IMG/VR virus record: IMGVR_UViG_3300042922_000561
Coordinates: 1 to 44,430 of that record
Source of the DNA: a virus
DNA length: 44,430 bases
Reading direction: 5' to 3' (one strand)
The translations under genes and the position numbers were made by a program. The notes beneath the pieces were generated by a model. The model did not search any database. It worked only from the letters and a program-made list of their open reading frames with translations, and was not told the origin of the DNA. Below, piece by piece: positions 6,961 to 14,198 of this stretch (within the stretch, counting starts at the first letter, position 1; each line of letters begins with the position of its first letter).

Positions 6961-8067
6961 TTAAATATCAATTTTTATTTCTTCAATTTCAGGTAATAAA
7001 GATCGTGATTCACAATTTTCTGCAAAGTCACAGAATAAACAGCGATTAAACAAGGGTCTTGCCGGCCAGTCGTGTTTTTCCAAATTCCTAACCACATCAC
7101 GGGTATATTTCACAAGATTTTTATGGTTTTGAAAACCTACTGGGAAAATCCTATATCTTAAAAATTTAATCCATCCTGTTTCACCGACAATAAAAAAGTA
7201 GAATGGCGGATAGACTCCATGTTTCTTGTGATATATTTGAGTGTAGTGCGTGGCCTGAATCTTTGCATCTTCTTTTGTGTCCGGGTCTCCCCATCCATTG
7301 CGCCAATCGTCCAACTTTGTTTTTGTAAACTTCACATCATAGATAGCCACAAGTTCAGGATCTTCATAACAATGTGTAACCCAATCTAGGTGACCCGATT
7401 CGTCACCGGCCTTTATGAATACTTGCTTTTCACCTTCATTAACGTCAAGTCCCATTACTTCCAATATCTTTTTCGCGTATTCAACAAGATCTTTTAATGT
7501 GATTTCCTGTTTACTCATTTCCCCGGGGCTCATATCGGGCGGCAATGTTTGGATAAAATTAAAGTAATCTTCTTGAGTAATTTCAGGATCTCCCAAATCT
7601 TCCGGTAAATCATCGATGATCTTTATCAGATCTTCTTTAGTTGCCTTTTCGGGGACAGATCCACCCTTTGAAAAAATATATTCAATCAATACATTTTTTG
7701 ATGATGATGGTTTTGGCTTAAGATCCATTTGTTTACCAGTTCCGACAATCTTTGCTTCGGGTGATTTTTCAATAATGTATTCGATCATTGAATTTTTTGA
7801 AGCTGATTTTGTGGGCCTCAAGTCTTTTATGTTAACTTTTGGTATAACCGGTTCTTTGCCACCCCTGGTAGCGCCTAATAAATGCCACTCGAAGTACTGT
7901 CCGTATAATTGAGCGTCTGTTGTTTTGGTTTCCATACCTAAAACATACTTGAACTTTATCCATTTTGGACAGTGGGCCGGCTTAATTATTTCTTTGGGAT
8001 CACTACTATTTACAATCGCTATATCCTTGATAAGAGATTGGGAAATATTAACAGGTTTTGTTTTCAT
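6961..8067 (-). CDS. Cas4/RecB-like PD-(D/E)XK exonuclease with Fe-S cysteines
   Basis: The protein has 368 residues. The core shows GHLD (225-228), DVK (244-246) and QATHY (271-275), the Asp, Asp-x-Lys and QxxxY motifs of the RecB/Cas4 nuclease family. Cys33 near the N-terminus and Cys343, Cys346 and Cys352 at the C-terminus match the one-plus-three 4Fe-4S pattern of Cas4, Dna2 and AddB. An insert at ~85-200 carries a repeated SKN..IEYI motif. The likely role, inferred, is resecting DNA ends to give single strands for the Rad52-like annealing protein encoded two genes upstream. Confidence 0.85.
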   Translation of the reverse strand: MKTKPVNISQSLIKDIAIVNSSDPKEIIKPAHCPKWIKFKYVLGMETKTTDAQLYGQYFEWHLLGATRGGKEPVIPKVNIKDLRPTKSASKNSMIEYIIEKSPEAKIVGTGKQMDLKPKPSSSKNVLIEYIFSKGGSVPEKATKEDLIKIIDDLPEDLGDPEITQEDYFNFIQTLPPDMSPGEMSKQEITLKDLVEYAKKILEVMGLDVNEGEKQVFIKAGDESGHLDWVTHCYEDPELVAIYDVKFTKTKLDDWRNGWGDPDTKEDAKIQATHYTQIYHKKHGVYPPFYFFIVGETGWIKFLRYRIFPVGFQNHKNLVKYTRDVVRNLEKHDWPARPLFNRCLFCDFAENCESRSLLPEIEEIKIDI

Positions 8068-8069
8068 TT

Positions 8070-8555
8070 TTATAATGTGTTTGCGAAATACTCATAAAAT
8101 TTTAAATCTTCATCCGTAAAGGAATCTTCAATTACAGGTAAATAGTAATCACATCTAGGTATACTACTAAAACGCCCTTCGGCATACTCATTATATAAAT
8201 CTATATTACCCATTCTAAGCGCATCAATAGCCCATTCAAATTGCATAATTATACATTTAAAATCACAAATTTCAGTAGGATCATAAATTTCAACATGTCT
8301 ATATTGTCTGTATTCATCTACATCCAAAACAATTGAAGGGTCAAAACCACCAATTTTACAAATTGTATTTGTAGCAGCACACCCATAGCAAATATTTTTT
8401 TTCCCATTTTCTCCAAAAACATCTTTAAAGCCAAATGTAGACATATCTATTTTTGTTACCGGATTTCGCAATGATTCCACCATTGTCAGAATAATTTCTT
8501 TTGCGGTCATTGATTGAATCTTATCAACCAATGCCTTTAATTCTTCTTTTTCCAT
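8070..8555 (-). CDS. Cys-motif protein, paralogue of the 6497-6958 product
   Basis: The protein has 161 residues. It has the same two conserved blocks as the 6497-6958 product (KIQSMTAKEI and CYGCAATN.ICKIG.F) but differs elsewhere, so the duplication is old or the proteins have diverged to different roles. It lies 2 bp upstream of the nuclease gene and 1 bp downstream of the annealing protein gene. The function is unknown; the Cys motif may bind zinc. Confidence 0.7.
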   Translation of the reverse strand: MEKEELKALVDKIQSMTAKEIILTMVESLRNPVTKIDMSTFGFKDVFGENGKKNICYGCAATNTICKIGGFDPSIVLDVDEYRQYRHVEIYDPTEICDFKCIIMQFEWAIDALRMGNIDLYNEYAEGRFSSIPRCDYYLPVIEDSFTDEDLKFYEYFANTL

Positions 8556-8556
8556 A

Positions 8557-9150
8557 TTAATTCATTGGTTTTTCTTCACTTGGTTCATCTTTATAGAACC
8601 CGTTGTAATCGTCCTCTATTTTACGGGCAAGATCTGAACCGAATCTTTTACCTATCTTCTTTGCAGCATTCTTAATTGCGGCGGCGTACGCATTAGGAGC
8701 TGTAAGTTTACCGCCATCTTTACGCTTATACATAAAAAAATCTTGTATCGGTGTTCCCGCTTTTTGTTGGAACATACCGGCGCCAATACCGTCATAATTT
8801 AACCACTGATTGATTACCGGATGAAATACTTTTATCCGGGCGTGAACTACAAACTCATTTAAGATCTGCTGAAATGAAACTATTTCATATTGTACAAGAC
8901 CGAAAAAGCATTTGTCAAGATCTTTTTCAATTGATGAAATAGGAATGTAAGAAACGCCTTCATGCTGTAGCACTTTTTTAGGATCAGGGGCCCGATGTAA
9001 TGTTTTGTTGAATCCCTCAAGAGCCCGCCTGAAATCATCCCGCTTTTGTTTTTCGGATGCCAGTTCAATTTGATACTGTTCTTGCGGTGTAATGGTCTGC
9101 AATCCCGTTTCCTGATTGACAGTTTCCGGGTTTTTCCTTGGTCTACCCAT
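8557..9150 (-). CDS. Rad52/Sak-like single-strand annealing protein
   Basis: The protein has 197 residues counted from the ATG giving MGRPRKNPE. This start follows an A-rich leader (ACAAAACAAAAACAATT), whereas a longer frame has no such site. The core (SYIPISSIEKDLDKCFFG, then NAYAAAIKNAAKKIGKRFG) is typical of Rad52/Sak-type annealing proteins. It should anneal complementary single strands during phage recombination, together with the Fe-S nuclease and SSB of the same operon. It is the first gene of that operon, behind promoter P6. A RecT-type assignment is the main alternative. Confidence 0.75.
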   Translation of the reverse strand: MGRPRKNPETVNQETGLQTITPQEQYQIELASEKQKRDDFRRALEGFNKTLHRAPDPKKVLQHEGVSYIPISSIEKDLDKCFFGLVQYEIVSFQQILNEFVVHARIKVFHPVINQWLNYDGIGAGMFQQKAGTPIQDFFMYKRKDGGKLTAPNAYAAAIKNAAKKIGKRFGSDLARKIEDDYNGFYKDEPSEEKPMN

Positions 9151-9296
9151 AATTGTTTTTGTTTTGTGAATAATTAATTTATATATTTGAGGCATAAAGA
9201 CGCCCCGTCTTTACTTTTATACTACATAAGAGGTTTTGTTTTGTTAACTATCTAGGTGATATCGCTCATAACGGTATCACCTTTTTTTTGTTAAAA
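9151..9296 (-). promoter_or_regulatory. Structured 5' leader of the recombination operon
   Basis: This is the untranslated leader between P6 and the annealing-protein start. Two hairpins are visible on the minus strand: GGTGATA/TATCACC (9254-9280) right after the expected start of transcription, and TAAAGACG/CGTCTTTA with a GGG loop (9195-9213). An AACAAAACAAAAC stretch lies between them. On the plus strand the first hairpin is followed by eight T and would look like a terminator. The structures may stabilise the mRNA or control translation. Confidence 0.5.
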
Positions 9297-9331
9297 CAAA
9301 TCTATACAAAATATTTTATAAAATAAACAAG
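9297..9331 (-). promoter_or_regulatory. Promoter of the recombination operon (P6)
   Basis: On the minus strand a -7 element TAGATTTG (9297-9304) fits TAnnTTTG. It is preceded by one copy of the TTATAAAATATTTTGTA element found in P1-P5. The -33 box is only partial (CTTG at 9328-9331, spacer 23 nt), so this promoter may depend on an activator. Confidence 0.6.
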
Positions 9332-9405
9332 TAAAATCAAAAAAATATAAAATATGGGTTTTTTTATGTGTTTTTATGCTGTTTTACTACAAAAAACATA
9401 TAAAA

Positions 9406-9431
9406 TAAAAAAGCCGTACATAAATACGGCT
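9406..9431 (-). terminator. Intrinsic terminator after the 9452-9865 gene
   Basis: On the minus strand AGCCGTA pairs with TACGGCT around a 6-nt loop and is followed by six T and further A/T. It ends the late transcription unit ahead of promoter P6. The A/T-rich stretch 9332-9405 holds no gene. Confidence 0.85.
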
Positions 9432-9451
9432 CCTGTTATAAGTAATGTTTT

Positions 9452-9865
9452 TTATCCTTTTGGAATATCATCAATTTTATAATCGTGAGGGGCTTGACAT
9501 CCATAAACTAATTGTTGCGCTTCAACCTTTTTTAAGAATGCTGTTGATTTATACCCGTACCTAGTTTCTATAAGGGCATGAAGTTTTGCAATAGCTTGTT
9601 CGAATTTATCATTATACTCCTTATCTGTAGTAGAGCCAAACCAATCTTTAATATTAGCCAACAAGTCCAGCGGATTCATTGACTTAAGTACCACATTATT
9701 GCTTTTATCAAACGTAGCAACAGCAAAATGACCGTTTTCAATAAATCTTTCAATTAAAGAATCTCTAACATCAGGAATACCCGGGCTATTATCTTCCGTC
9801 TTTTCAATAATAATTACAGGTTTACCCGTTTCATGATCTACATGAATTAAAATCTTATTTCTCAT
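9452..9865 (-). CDS. Hypothetical protein at the end of the late operon
   Basis: The protein has 137 residues and starts MRNKILIHVDHETGKPVIIIE. No family was recognised. It stands alone between a double terminator upstream and a terminator downstream, so it may be expressed separately from the lysis genes, possibly from a weak promoter near 9985. No signal peptide or membrane segment is visible. Confidence 0.6.
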   Translation of the reverse strand: MRNKILIHVDHETGKPVIIIEKTEDNSPGIPDVRDSLIERFIENGHFAVATFDKSNNVVLKSMNPLDLLANIKDWFGSTTDKEYNDKFEQAIAKLHALIETRYGYKSTAFLKKVEAQQLVYGCQAPHDYKIDDIPKG

Positions 9866-9915
9866 TTTTTTTTATAATTTATCAGCGCCTACATTGGTCA
9901 CTGTAAAACAAAAAT

Positions 9916-9944
9916 AAAAAACCGAGCTGATAAAATCAACCCGG
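9916..9944 (-). terminator. Second hairpin terminator in the 9866-10072 gap
   Basis: On the minus strand CCGGGTTGAT pairs with ATCAGCTCGG using two G-U wobbles around TTT, followed by TTTTTTATTTTTG. A smaller hairpin CTAGG/CCTAG (9963-9983) lies just upstream. Together with the terminator at 10012-10042 they bracket a ~70-nt segment without an open frame. Confidence 0.6.
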
Positions 9945-10011
9945 CTTATTTCATTTTAAAAGCTAGGCCATTGCAAGACCTAGAATATTTTTCTTGTGGT
10001 AGAGCAAATAT

Positions 10012-10042
10012 AAAAAAAAGACCGCATATAAAATACGGTCTT
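10012..10042 (-). terminator. Intrinsic terminator after the lysis cassette
   Basis: On the minus strand AAGACCG pairs with CGGTCTT and is followed by eight T. It lies 31 bp past the stop codon of the 10073-10834 gene, so it ends the main late operon. The T run overlaps a -7-like TATATTTG. Confidence 0.85.
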
Positions 10043-10072
10043 AACGGCAAACTAAAAGATAGATATGAAAAA

Positions 10073-10834
10073 TTAAAAATCTATTAACTTGAATTTCCCT
10101 ATCACTATAGGGCGCCACTCTTTTTGATTCAGGTCATACACTCCGCCGGCCCCAATTGAAAGCCTACCTTTTCTAAGTGACCCCTCAAATCCGGCTGATG
10201 GATTCCGGTCGTAAATTGTAATTGCATTCAATTCGAAGTGTGTTTTGTCTGTAGGTACTATTTTTAGCCTCTTCACGCCATTTATTGTTGCGTTGGTATC
10301 ATTTACCCAAAAATCAATATAGTACTTCTTAGAAGCCAGGAAATTCTTTTTTTTCCAATACTCTGAATAATTGGCCTCAACGTTATAGGTGTAATTGAAA
10401 TAACTGCTTTTTGTCTTGTCTTTTGGAATCACAAACTCAAAGTTTGCCCATTTGTTTTTTGCTCTGAAAGAAGTATCACTTTCAATACTTGCAATCATAA
10501 AGCTGTCCCGCAAAGTAATGGCATATTGACGCCATTCGCGGAGCTGTTTATCTTTTATATTGAGAAGAGTAACAACACTGTCCTTTTCTCGCTTTGCACT
10601 GTCCCGTAATTTAGACACATCACCAACCGTATTTTCAATTTCGTCAATAACGGCGTGCTGAAATCCCTTTTTATCAATCTTGTAATTGACTCTTTTCACT
10701 TCCGCGCTAACCATATCCCGGGTTTCCGGTGATATATCATTCTTTGGAGTATCGGCAACAGGTTTGGGCCAAAAGTATTGACCCAAAACAATTGCCGATA
10801 GGATTAATATAATCCAGTTTTTGTAATTTTTCAT
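10073..10834 (-). CDS. Single-pass membrane protein of the lysis cassette (spanin-like)
   Basis: The protein has 253 residues. An N-terminal membrane anchor (WIILILSAIVLGQYFW, ~6-22) is followed by a charged helical stretch likely to form a coiled coil (~35-110) and a beta-rich C-terminal domain. This is the layout of the anchored late proteins common beside endolysins in Bacteroidota phages, and of inner-membrane spanins. A role in envelope disruption is inferred from its place two genes after the endopeptidase. It overlaps the preceding gene by 4 bp (ATGA). Confidence 0.65.
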   Translation of the reverse strand: MKNYKNWIILILSAIVLGQYFWPKPVADTPKNDISPETRDMVSAEVKRVNYKIDKKGFQHAVIDEIENTVGDVSKLRDSAKREKDSVVTLLNIKDKQLREWRQYAITLRDSFMIASIESDTSFRAKNKWANFEFVIPKDKTKSSYFNYTYNVEANYSEYWKKKNFLASKKYYIDFWVNDTNATINGVKRLKIVPTDKTHFELNAITIYDRNPSAGFEGSLRKGRLSIGAGGVYDLNQKEWRPIVIGKFKLIDF

Positions 10835-11151
10835 GACCGGTCACCCCCTTTCAAACTATCGATAACGATAGACTGGCCCTTAATCTGTGCGTCTTTTAAA
10901 ATTATGGCCCGTACATATGATTCTAGTTCGGCATTCCTTTCGCCTTCACGTAATTCCAGGGTTTCAACCCTTTTCTTAAGATATTCCACTTGTTTCATAC
11001 AATCGTCCTTTCCTGCTTTAGCGTTCCAAATAATAATACAAACTAAGATCCAAACTGCATTAACAGCAACAATTAATAAAATTGTAGTTGGGTGTGCTAT
11101 CCATTGCTTTAGGGAATATTTAGCCGCGGGATTTTCAGGAATTTCAGCCAT
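10831..11151 (-). CDS. Small membrane protein with coiled coil (holin/spanin-like)
   Basis: The protein has 106 residues, with one strong membrane segment (ILLIVAVNAVWILVCIIIW, ~24-42) followed by a charged coiled coil (YLKKRVETLELREGERNAELE). It sits directly after the endolysin gene. It could be the holin or one half of a spanin system. A typical multi-pass holin was not seen in this cassette, so the assignment stays open. Confidence 0.65.
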   Translation of the reverse strand: MAEIPENPAAKYSLKQWIAHPTTILLIVAVNAVWILVCIIIWNAKAGKDDCMKQVEYLKKRVETLELREGERNAELESYVRAIILKDAQIKGQSIVIDSLKGGDRS

Positions 11152-11169
11152 TTATATAATTTTTATAGG

Positions 11170-11676
11170 TTACAAAATAACGTATTCATTACCATTATTG
11201 TCGAGGGATTTATTTTTCTTTGATAATTCCCTCCAAGTATTACCAAAAGTCTTTTCAAAATGTGGACTATCCCGTTTTTTACCTGTCCAGTCTCCACCCC
11301 AAGACCATCCATTTGATTTAAAGAATGAAACAACTTTTTTCCAGTGTGAATTTTCAACCCAGTCAGCAGTCTCAAGCGTTCCATTACCGTCTTTATCGTA
11401 AAGTAGAACTATATCAAACGCTAAACCATATTCATGAATCGATTGTCCAGGCATTGCATATGTTACTATTTTGCCTGGTGTAGTTCTTCCTTGATTATAA
11501 AGAGACCTTTGGTATTCTGAGCTTCTTAATGTCTGTGAAAAACGAAGTCTTACACCTTTAGGAAGCATTGTATTTATTTGTAGATACAATTCTCTTACTT
11601 CAGATCTTATAGCCGGGTGCAATAACCCTATTCTTTCAAGGGTTATTGCGTCGGCCCATTGCAAACGTTTATCCAT
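11170..11676 (-). CDS. Endolysin, M15-family L-Ala-D-Glu-type endopeptidase
   Basis: The protein has 168 residues from the ATG giving MDKRLQWAD; the three residues before it would need a TTG start. Zinc ligands are visible: His81 and Asp88 in SIHEYGLAFD, and His139 in SPHF. This is the peptidase M15 (VanY/T5-endolysin) pattern, so it should cut peptidoglycan cross-bridges or stem peptides at lysis. A loop DKDGNGTLETAD (94-105) matches a 12-residue EF-hand calcium loop, reminiscent of the calcium-dependent T5 endolysin. No signal peptide is present, so release needs a holin. Confidence 0.9.
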   Translation of the reverse strand: MDKRLQWADAITLERIGLLHPAIRSEVRELYLQINTMLPKGVRLRFSQTLRSSEYQRSLYNQGRTTPGKIVTYAMPGQSIHEYGLAFDIVLLYDKDGNGTLETADWVENSHWKKVVSFFKSNGWSWGGDWTGKKRDSPHFEKTFGNTWRELSKKNKSLDNNGNEYVIL

Positions 11677-11677
11677 A

Positions 11678-12718
11678 TTAAACAATTTGGGTAATAACTA
11701 AGGCCCCGGCGTTCGAGACCGTTAAACGCCATCTTTTGCCGTCTGCTGATGGTACTACCAATCCATCTGACCTGAACTCAGGTGTGCTAGACCCAACAAG
11801 TTTTATACCTGGCTTACCGGCCGATAATTGTCCTAAATGTAATTCTGATCCGTTAGGATTTAATAATACTGGATCACCTACATTTCCAATTAAAACTCTG
11901 CCACCAAAACCATACTCAGCGTTTATTGTAGTATCTCCAAATCCACCAATAGATGTTCCTCTTTCACTATGTAGTGATAAATTTCCTGTTACTGCATTAA
12001 TGGTAATACCGATTGAACCCGCACTTATTCTTGTTTGCTCATCTTCCGAATACGTAAATCCTATACCTGATTGAACATCAAGTTTAATATTACTTACGGA
12101 CATTGATACACCCGACTGTGTTTGAGTAATAACTGCTTTAGTCATGTCAGGCATTCCGGCTGTTGAACTTGGAAAACCGTATAGAACACCACCGTCACCC
12201 GATCCGTACACTACAGTTCGGTATATTAGTCCAGGAGCCAACTCCATTTCATTACCTAGAACTATTTTTTTGTCGGCTACTCTATATGAAAGTCCGGTTC
12301 CGGCTGTTGTCGCGATAGTGCTTTCCAATACTGTTGTGATTCTTGTATTAATAAAATTCACAAGGTCTGTTTGATCTGCGACATTTCCGCTTATATCTCC
12401 CCATTCAATTCCCTTAAGGTCGATTGTAGTCTCTTGCCACCCTTCAACTTCATCATATTCCCATACAACGCCATTAGATTGCAAATAAAAGTCACCTTCA
12501 TTTGCCGGAAATGTAGGAACATCGTCACCCCAATACCATTTTGAACCGCCTTGAATGTTTTCACAGTTGCCAACAATGATATCTAGGACTTGTCTCAATG
12601 TCATATCAGGAGTAATTGGCAAGCCAAAGCAGTTACCACCACAACCGGTATAAACCACTTCCATATCAATTGTTTTACCCCAATGGGAGCTTTTCGAATT
12701 ATTACATCTATTGCACAT
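11678..12718 (-). CDS. Tail-fibre-like structural protein
   Basis: The protein has 346 residues. The N-terminal ~50 residues (W...D.EVVYTG, then TPDMTLRQVLDIIVGN) resemble the 13846-14196 product. The middle is beta-rich and repetitive, with Gly and Ser, as in fibres. The C-terminus GLVVPSADGKRWRLTVSNAGAL closely matches that of the 12731-13849 product. An early segment (WYWGDDVPTFPANEGDFYLQ) resembles small linker domains of phage fibres. It probably forms part of the host-contacting tip. It ends 1 bp before the endolysin start. Confidence 0.7.
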   Translation of the reverse strand: MCNRCNNSKSSHWGKTIDMEVVYTGCGGNCFGLPITPDMTLRQVLDIIVGNCENIQGGSKWYWGDDVPTFPANEGDFYLQSNGVVWEYDEVEGWQETTIDLKGIEWGDISGNVADQTDLVNFINTRITTVLESTIATTAGTGLSYRVADKKIVLGNEMELAPGLIYRTVVYGSGDGGVLYGFPSSTAGMPDMTKAVITQTQSGVSMSVSNIKLDVQSGIGFTYSEDEQTRISAGSIGITINAVTGNLSLHSERGTSIGGFGDTTINAEYGFGGRVLIGNVGDPVLLNPNGSELHLGQLSAGKPGIKLVGSSTPEFRSDGLVVPSADGKRWRLTVSNAGALVITQIV

Positions 12719-12730
12719 AATATTTAATTT

Positions 12731-13849
12731 TTAAGGTAATTTAGTAGTCGATAACGTACCGGTATTACTCACTGTTATTTTCCATCTTGATCCGTCGGGC
12801 GATTTTAACACAAGTCCGCCGCCGGCTGCGTCTACTTCCATTTCATTTTTAACCCAAGCTTTTCCCCCATGCGTAACATGGAAAGCATTCCCGCGAACTA
12901 TAGAACCGTCATCAGGGCCTTGGCCCGCTCCTACAATAAAAGCTTTACGTAAAGGGTTATCAATTCCAATCAGGGGTTCAATTAAATTGTATCTTCCACA
13001 AATAAACTGAGCTGAACCGTTTGATTCATTTCCCCGGCCGGTAACCAACGTGTAACTGTTGGATGCACCTACTTTACATAAAAGGCCGGCTATAATAGCA
13101 CTGTTCCATTTACCGGTTGAGGTTTGACCGTCCATTATTTCAGAATTATAACTAGCTATAATAGCGCTATTCTGACGAAGATTTCCAATTCTACACCCGT
13201 TCGCACCTATGATAGTGTTCCACCACGAATAATCACTAGCATTTGAAGTTATTGTAGATGCCCTTGAATTTATGATTACGTTTTGACTTGCCGGGAATGC
13301 AGTTTGTGTGATGTTTATACTTGAATTTTCACTTAACCAAACTGCTGATCTAGCACTATTTTTTATAAAAGAATTAGCGTCACTTCCCTGTAATGAGTCT
13401 CTTTTGTACTTATAATGGAAAAGATTTAATGCATCTGAATTATCTATCGGATTAGCTACTTGTAACCGCCCATCTTTTCTCAATGCTAATGCGTTATTAG
13501 ATTCAAAACTACCTACGTTGTATGTGGCCAACAGACCATTGTTTTGCCAATCTGTCCCATTTGCAACAGCCGCTGGCACACGGCGCCATTCAGGATTTGT
13601 GACCGCTGTATTTACTTTTAATTTTGCGGTGGTAACAGTCGGGTCTATTGTAGTAACCAAGCTGTCAACATATCGCTTCTTTGCAAGATTCATATATACA
13701 CCGGTTTTGCCCGTCCATAGATCGGCGTTCGGTGAAATAAAAATACTGCTTGAAAATGGCTTACTGCCAGTTGGCAAATTAGGCTGCGTTTGAGCCAAAG
13801 AAACCGTTAATAAAAACGGTGCTAAAAGTAATATTAAAAATTTTTTCAT
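12731..13849 (-). CDS. Fibre/adhesin-like protein with an N-terminal signal peptide
   Basis: The protein has 372 residues from the ATG at 13849, which overlaps the upstream stop codon as ATGA. The start, MKKFLILLLAPFLLTVSLA-QTQ, is a textbook signal peptide with a plausible cut after Ala. The middle contains repeated NSAII-type beta segments like trimeric adhesin or fibre heads. The C-terminus (GLVLKSPDGSRWKITVSNTGTL) matches that of the neighbouring fibre gene. A secretion signal is odd for a virion protein. It may be exported or surface-displayed, or the leader may act as a membrane anchor. Confidence 0.7.
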   Translation of the reverse strand: MKKFLILLLAPFLLTVSLAQTQPNLPTGSKPFSSSIFISPNADLWTGKTGVYMNLAKKRYVDSLVTTIDPTVTTAKLKVNTAVTNPEWRRVPAAVANGTDWQNNGLLATYNVGSFESNNALALRKDGRLQVANPIDNSDALNLFHYKYKRDSLQGSDANSFIKNSARSAVWLSENSSINITQTAFPASQNVIINSRASTITSNASDYSWWNTIIGANGCRIGNLRQNSAIIASYNSEIMDGQTSTGKWNSAIIAGLLCKVGASNSYTLVTGRGNESNGSAQFICGRYNLIEPLIGIDNPLRKAFIVGAGQGPDDGSIVRGNAFHVTHGGKAWVKNEMEVDAAGGGLVLKSPDGSRWKITVSNTGTLSTTKLP

Positions 13850-14196
13850 CGTATCTCTATAATTTGAAATTTCCAAACATTAACGGCAAGCTTCGTAAAT
13901 TCGAAGCCGTCCACATCATTATAAACAATTGCGCCCAATGGTGCGTCCGGGTGTTTTGTTTCAACCTCTTCACCCGTCATTGTGAACAATAATGAATTAT
14001 CAACTTTTATATATGGTGTATAATATTCTTTGTTATCGACATAATTTACAGCATTTATTAAAGCTTGTGTTACTGATTGATAATTGTCGTTTTGCCGTAT
14101 TCTAAACCCGGCGACATCAACCGTCAACCCGGTATATACTACATGAAAATCAACTGTAGAATCCCATGTATTATTTTGTGGACTAGCGCAACCCAT
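13846..14196 (-). CDS. Small structural protein related to the fibre N-terminus
   Basis: The protein has 116 residues. Its N-terminal region (W.S.VDFHVVYTGL, then SVTQALINAVNYV) resembles the first 50 residues of the 11678-12718 product, suggesting a shared virion-attachment module. Its start (MGCASPQ) contains a Cys but no preceding hydrophobic stretch, so it is not a lipoprotein. It is coupled to the adhesin-like gene by a 4-bp overlap. Confidence 0.6.
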   Translation of the reverse strand: MGCASPQNNTWDSTVDFHVVYTGLTVDVAGFRIRQNDNYQSVTQALINAVNYVDNKEYYTPYIKVDNSLLFTMTGEEVETKHPDAPLGAIVYNDVDGFEFTKLAVNVWKFQIIEIR

Positions 14197-14198
14197 AA

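Noticed and set aside
9252-9290. Plus-strand terminator
   Set aside because: The hairpin plus T run is convincing on the plus strand, but no plus-strand gene leads into it. It is better explained as a leader hairpin of the minus-strand recombination operon.
13850-13876. Longer start for the fibre-like protein
   Set aside because: It would need a TTG start and would hide the signal peptide. The ATG at 13849 overlaps the upstream stop codon as ATGA.
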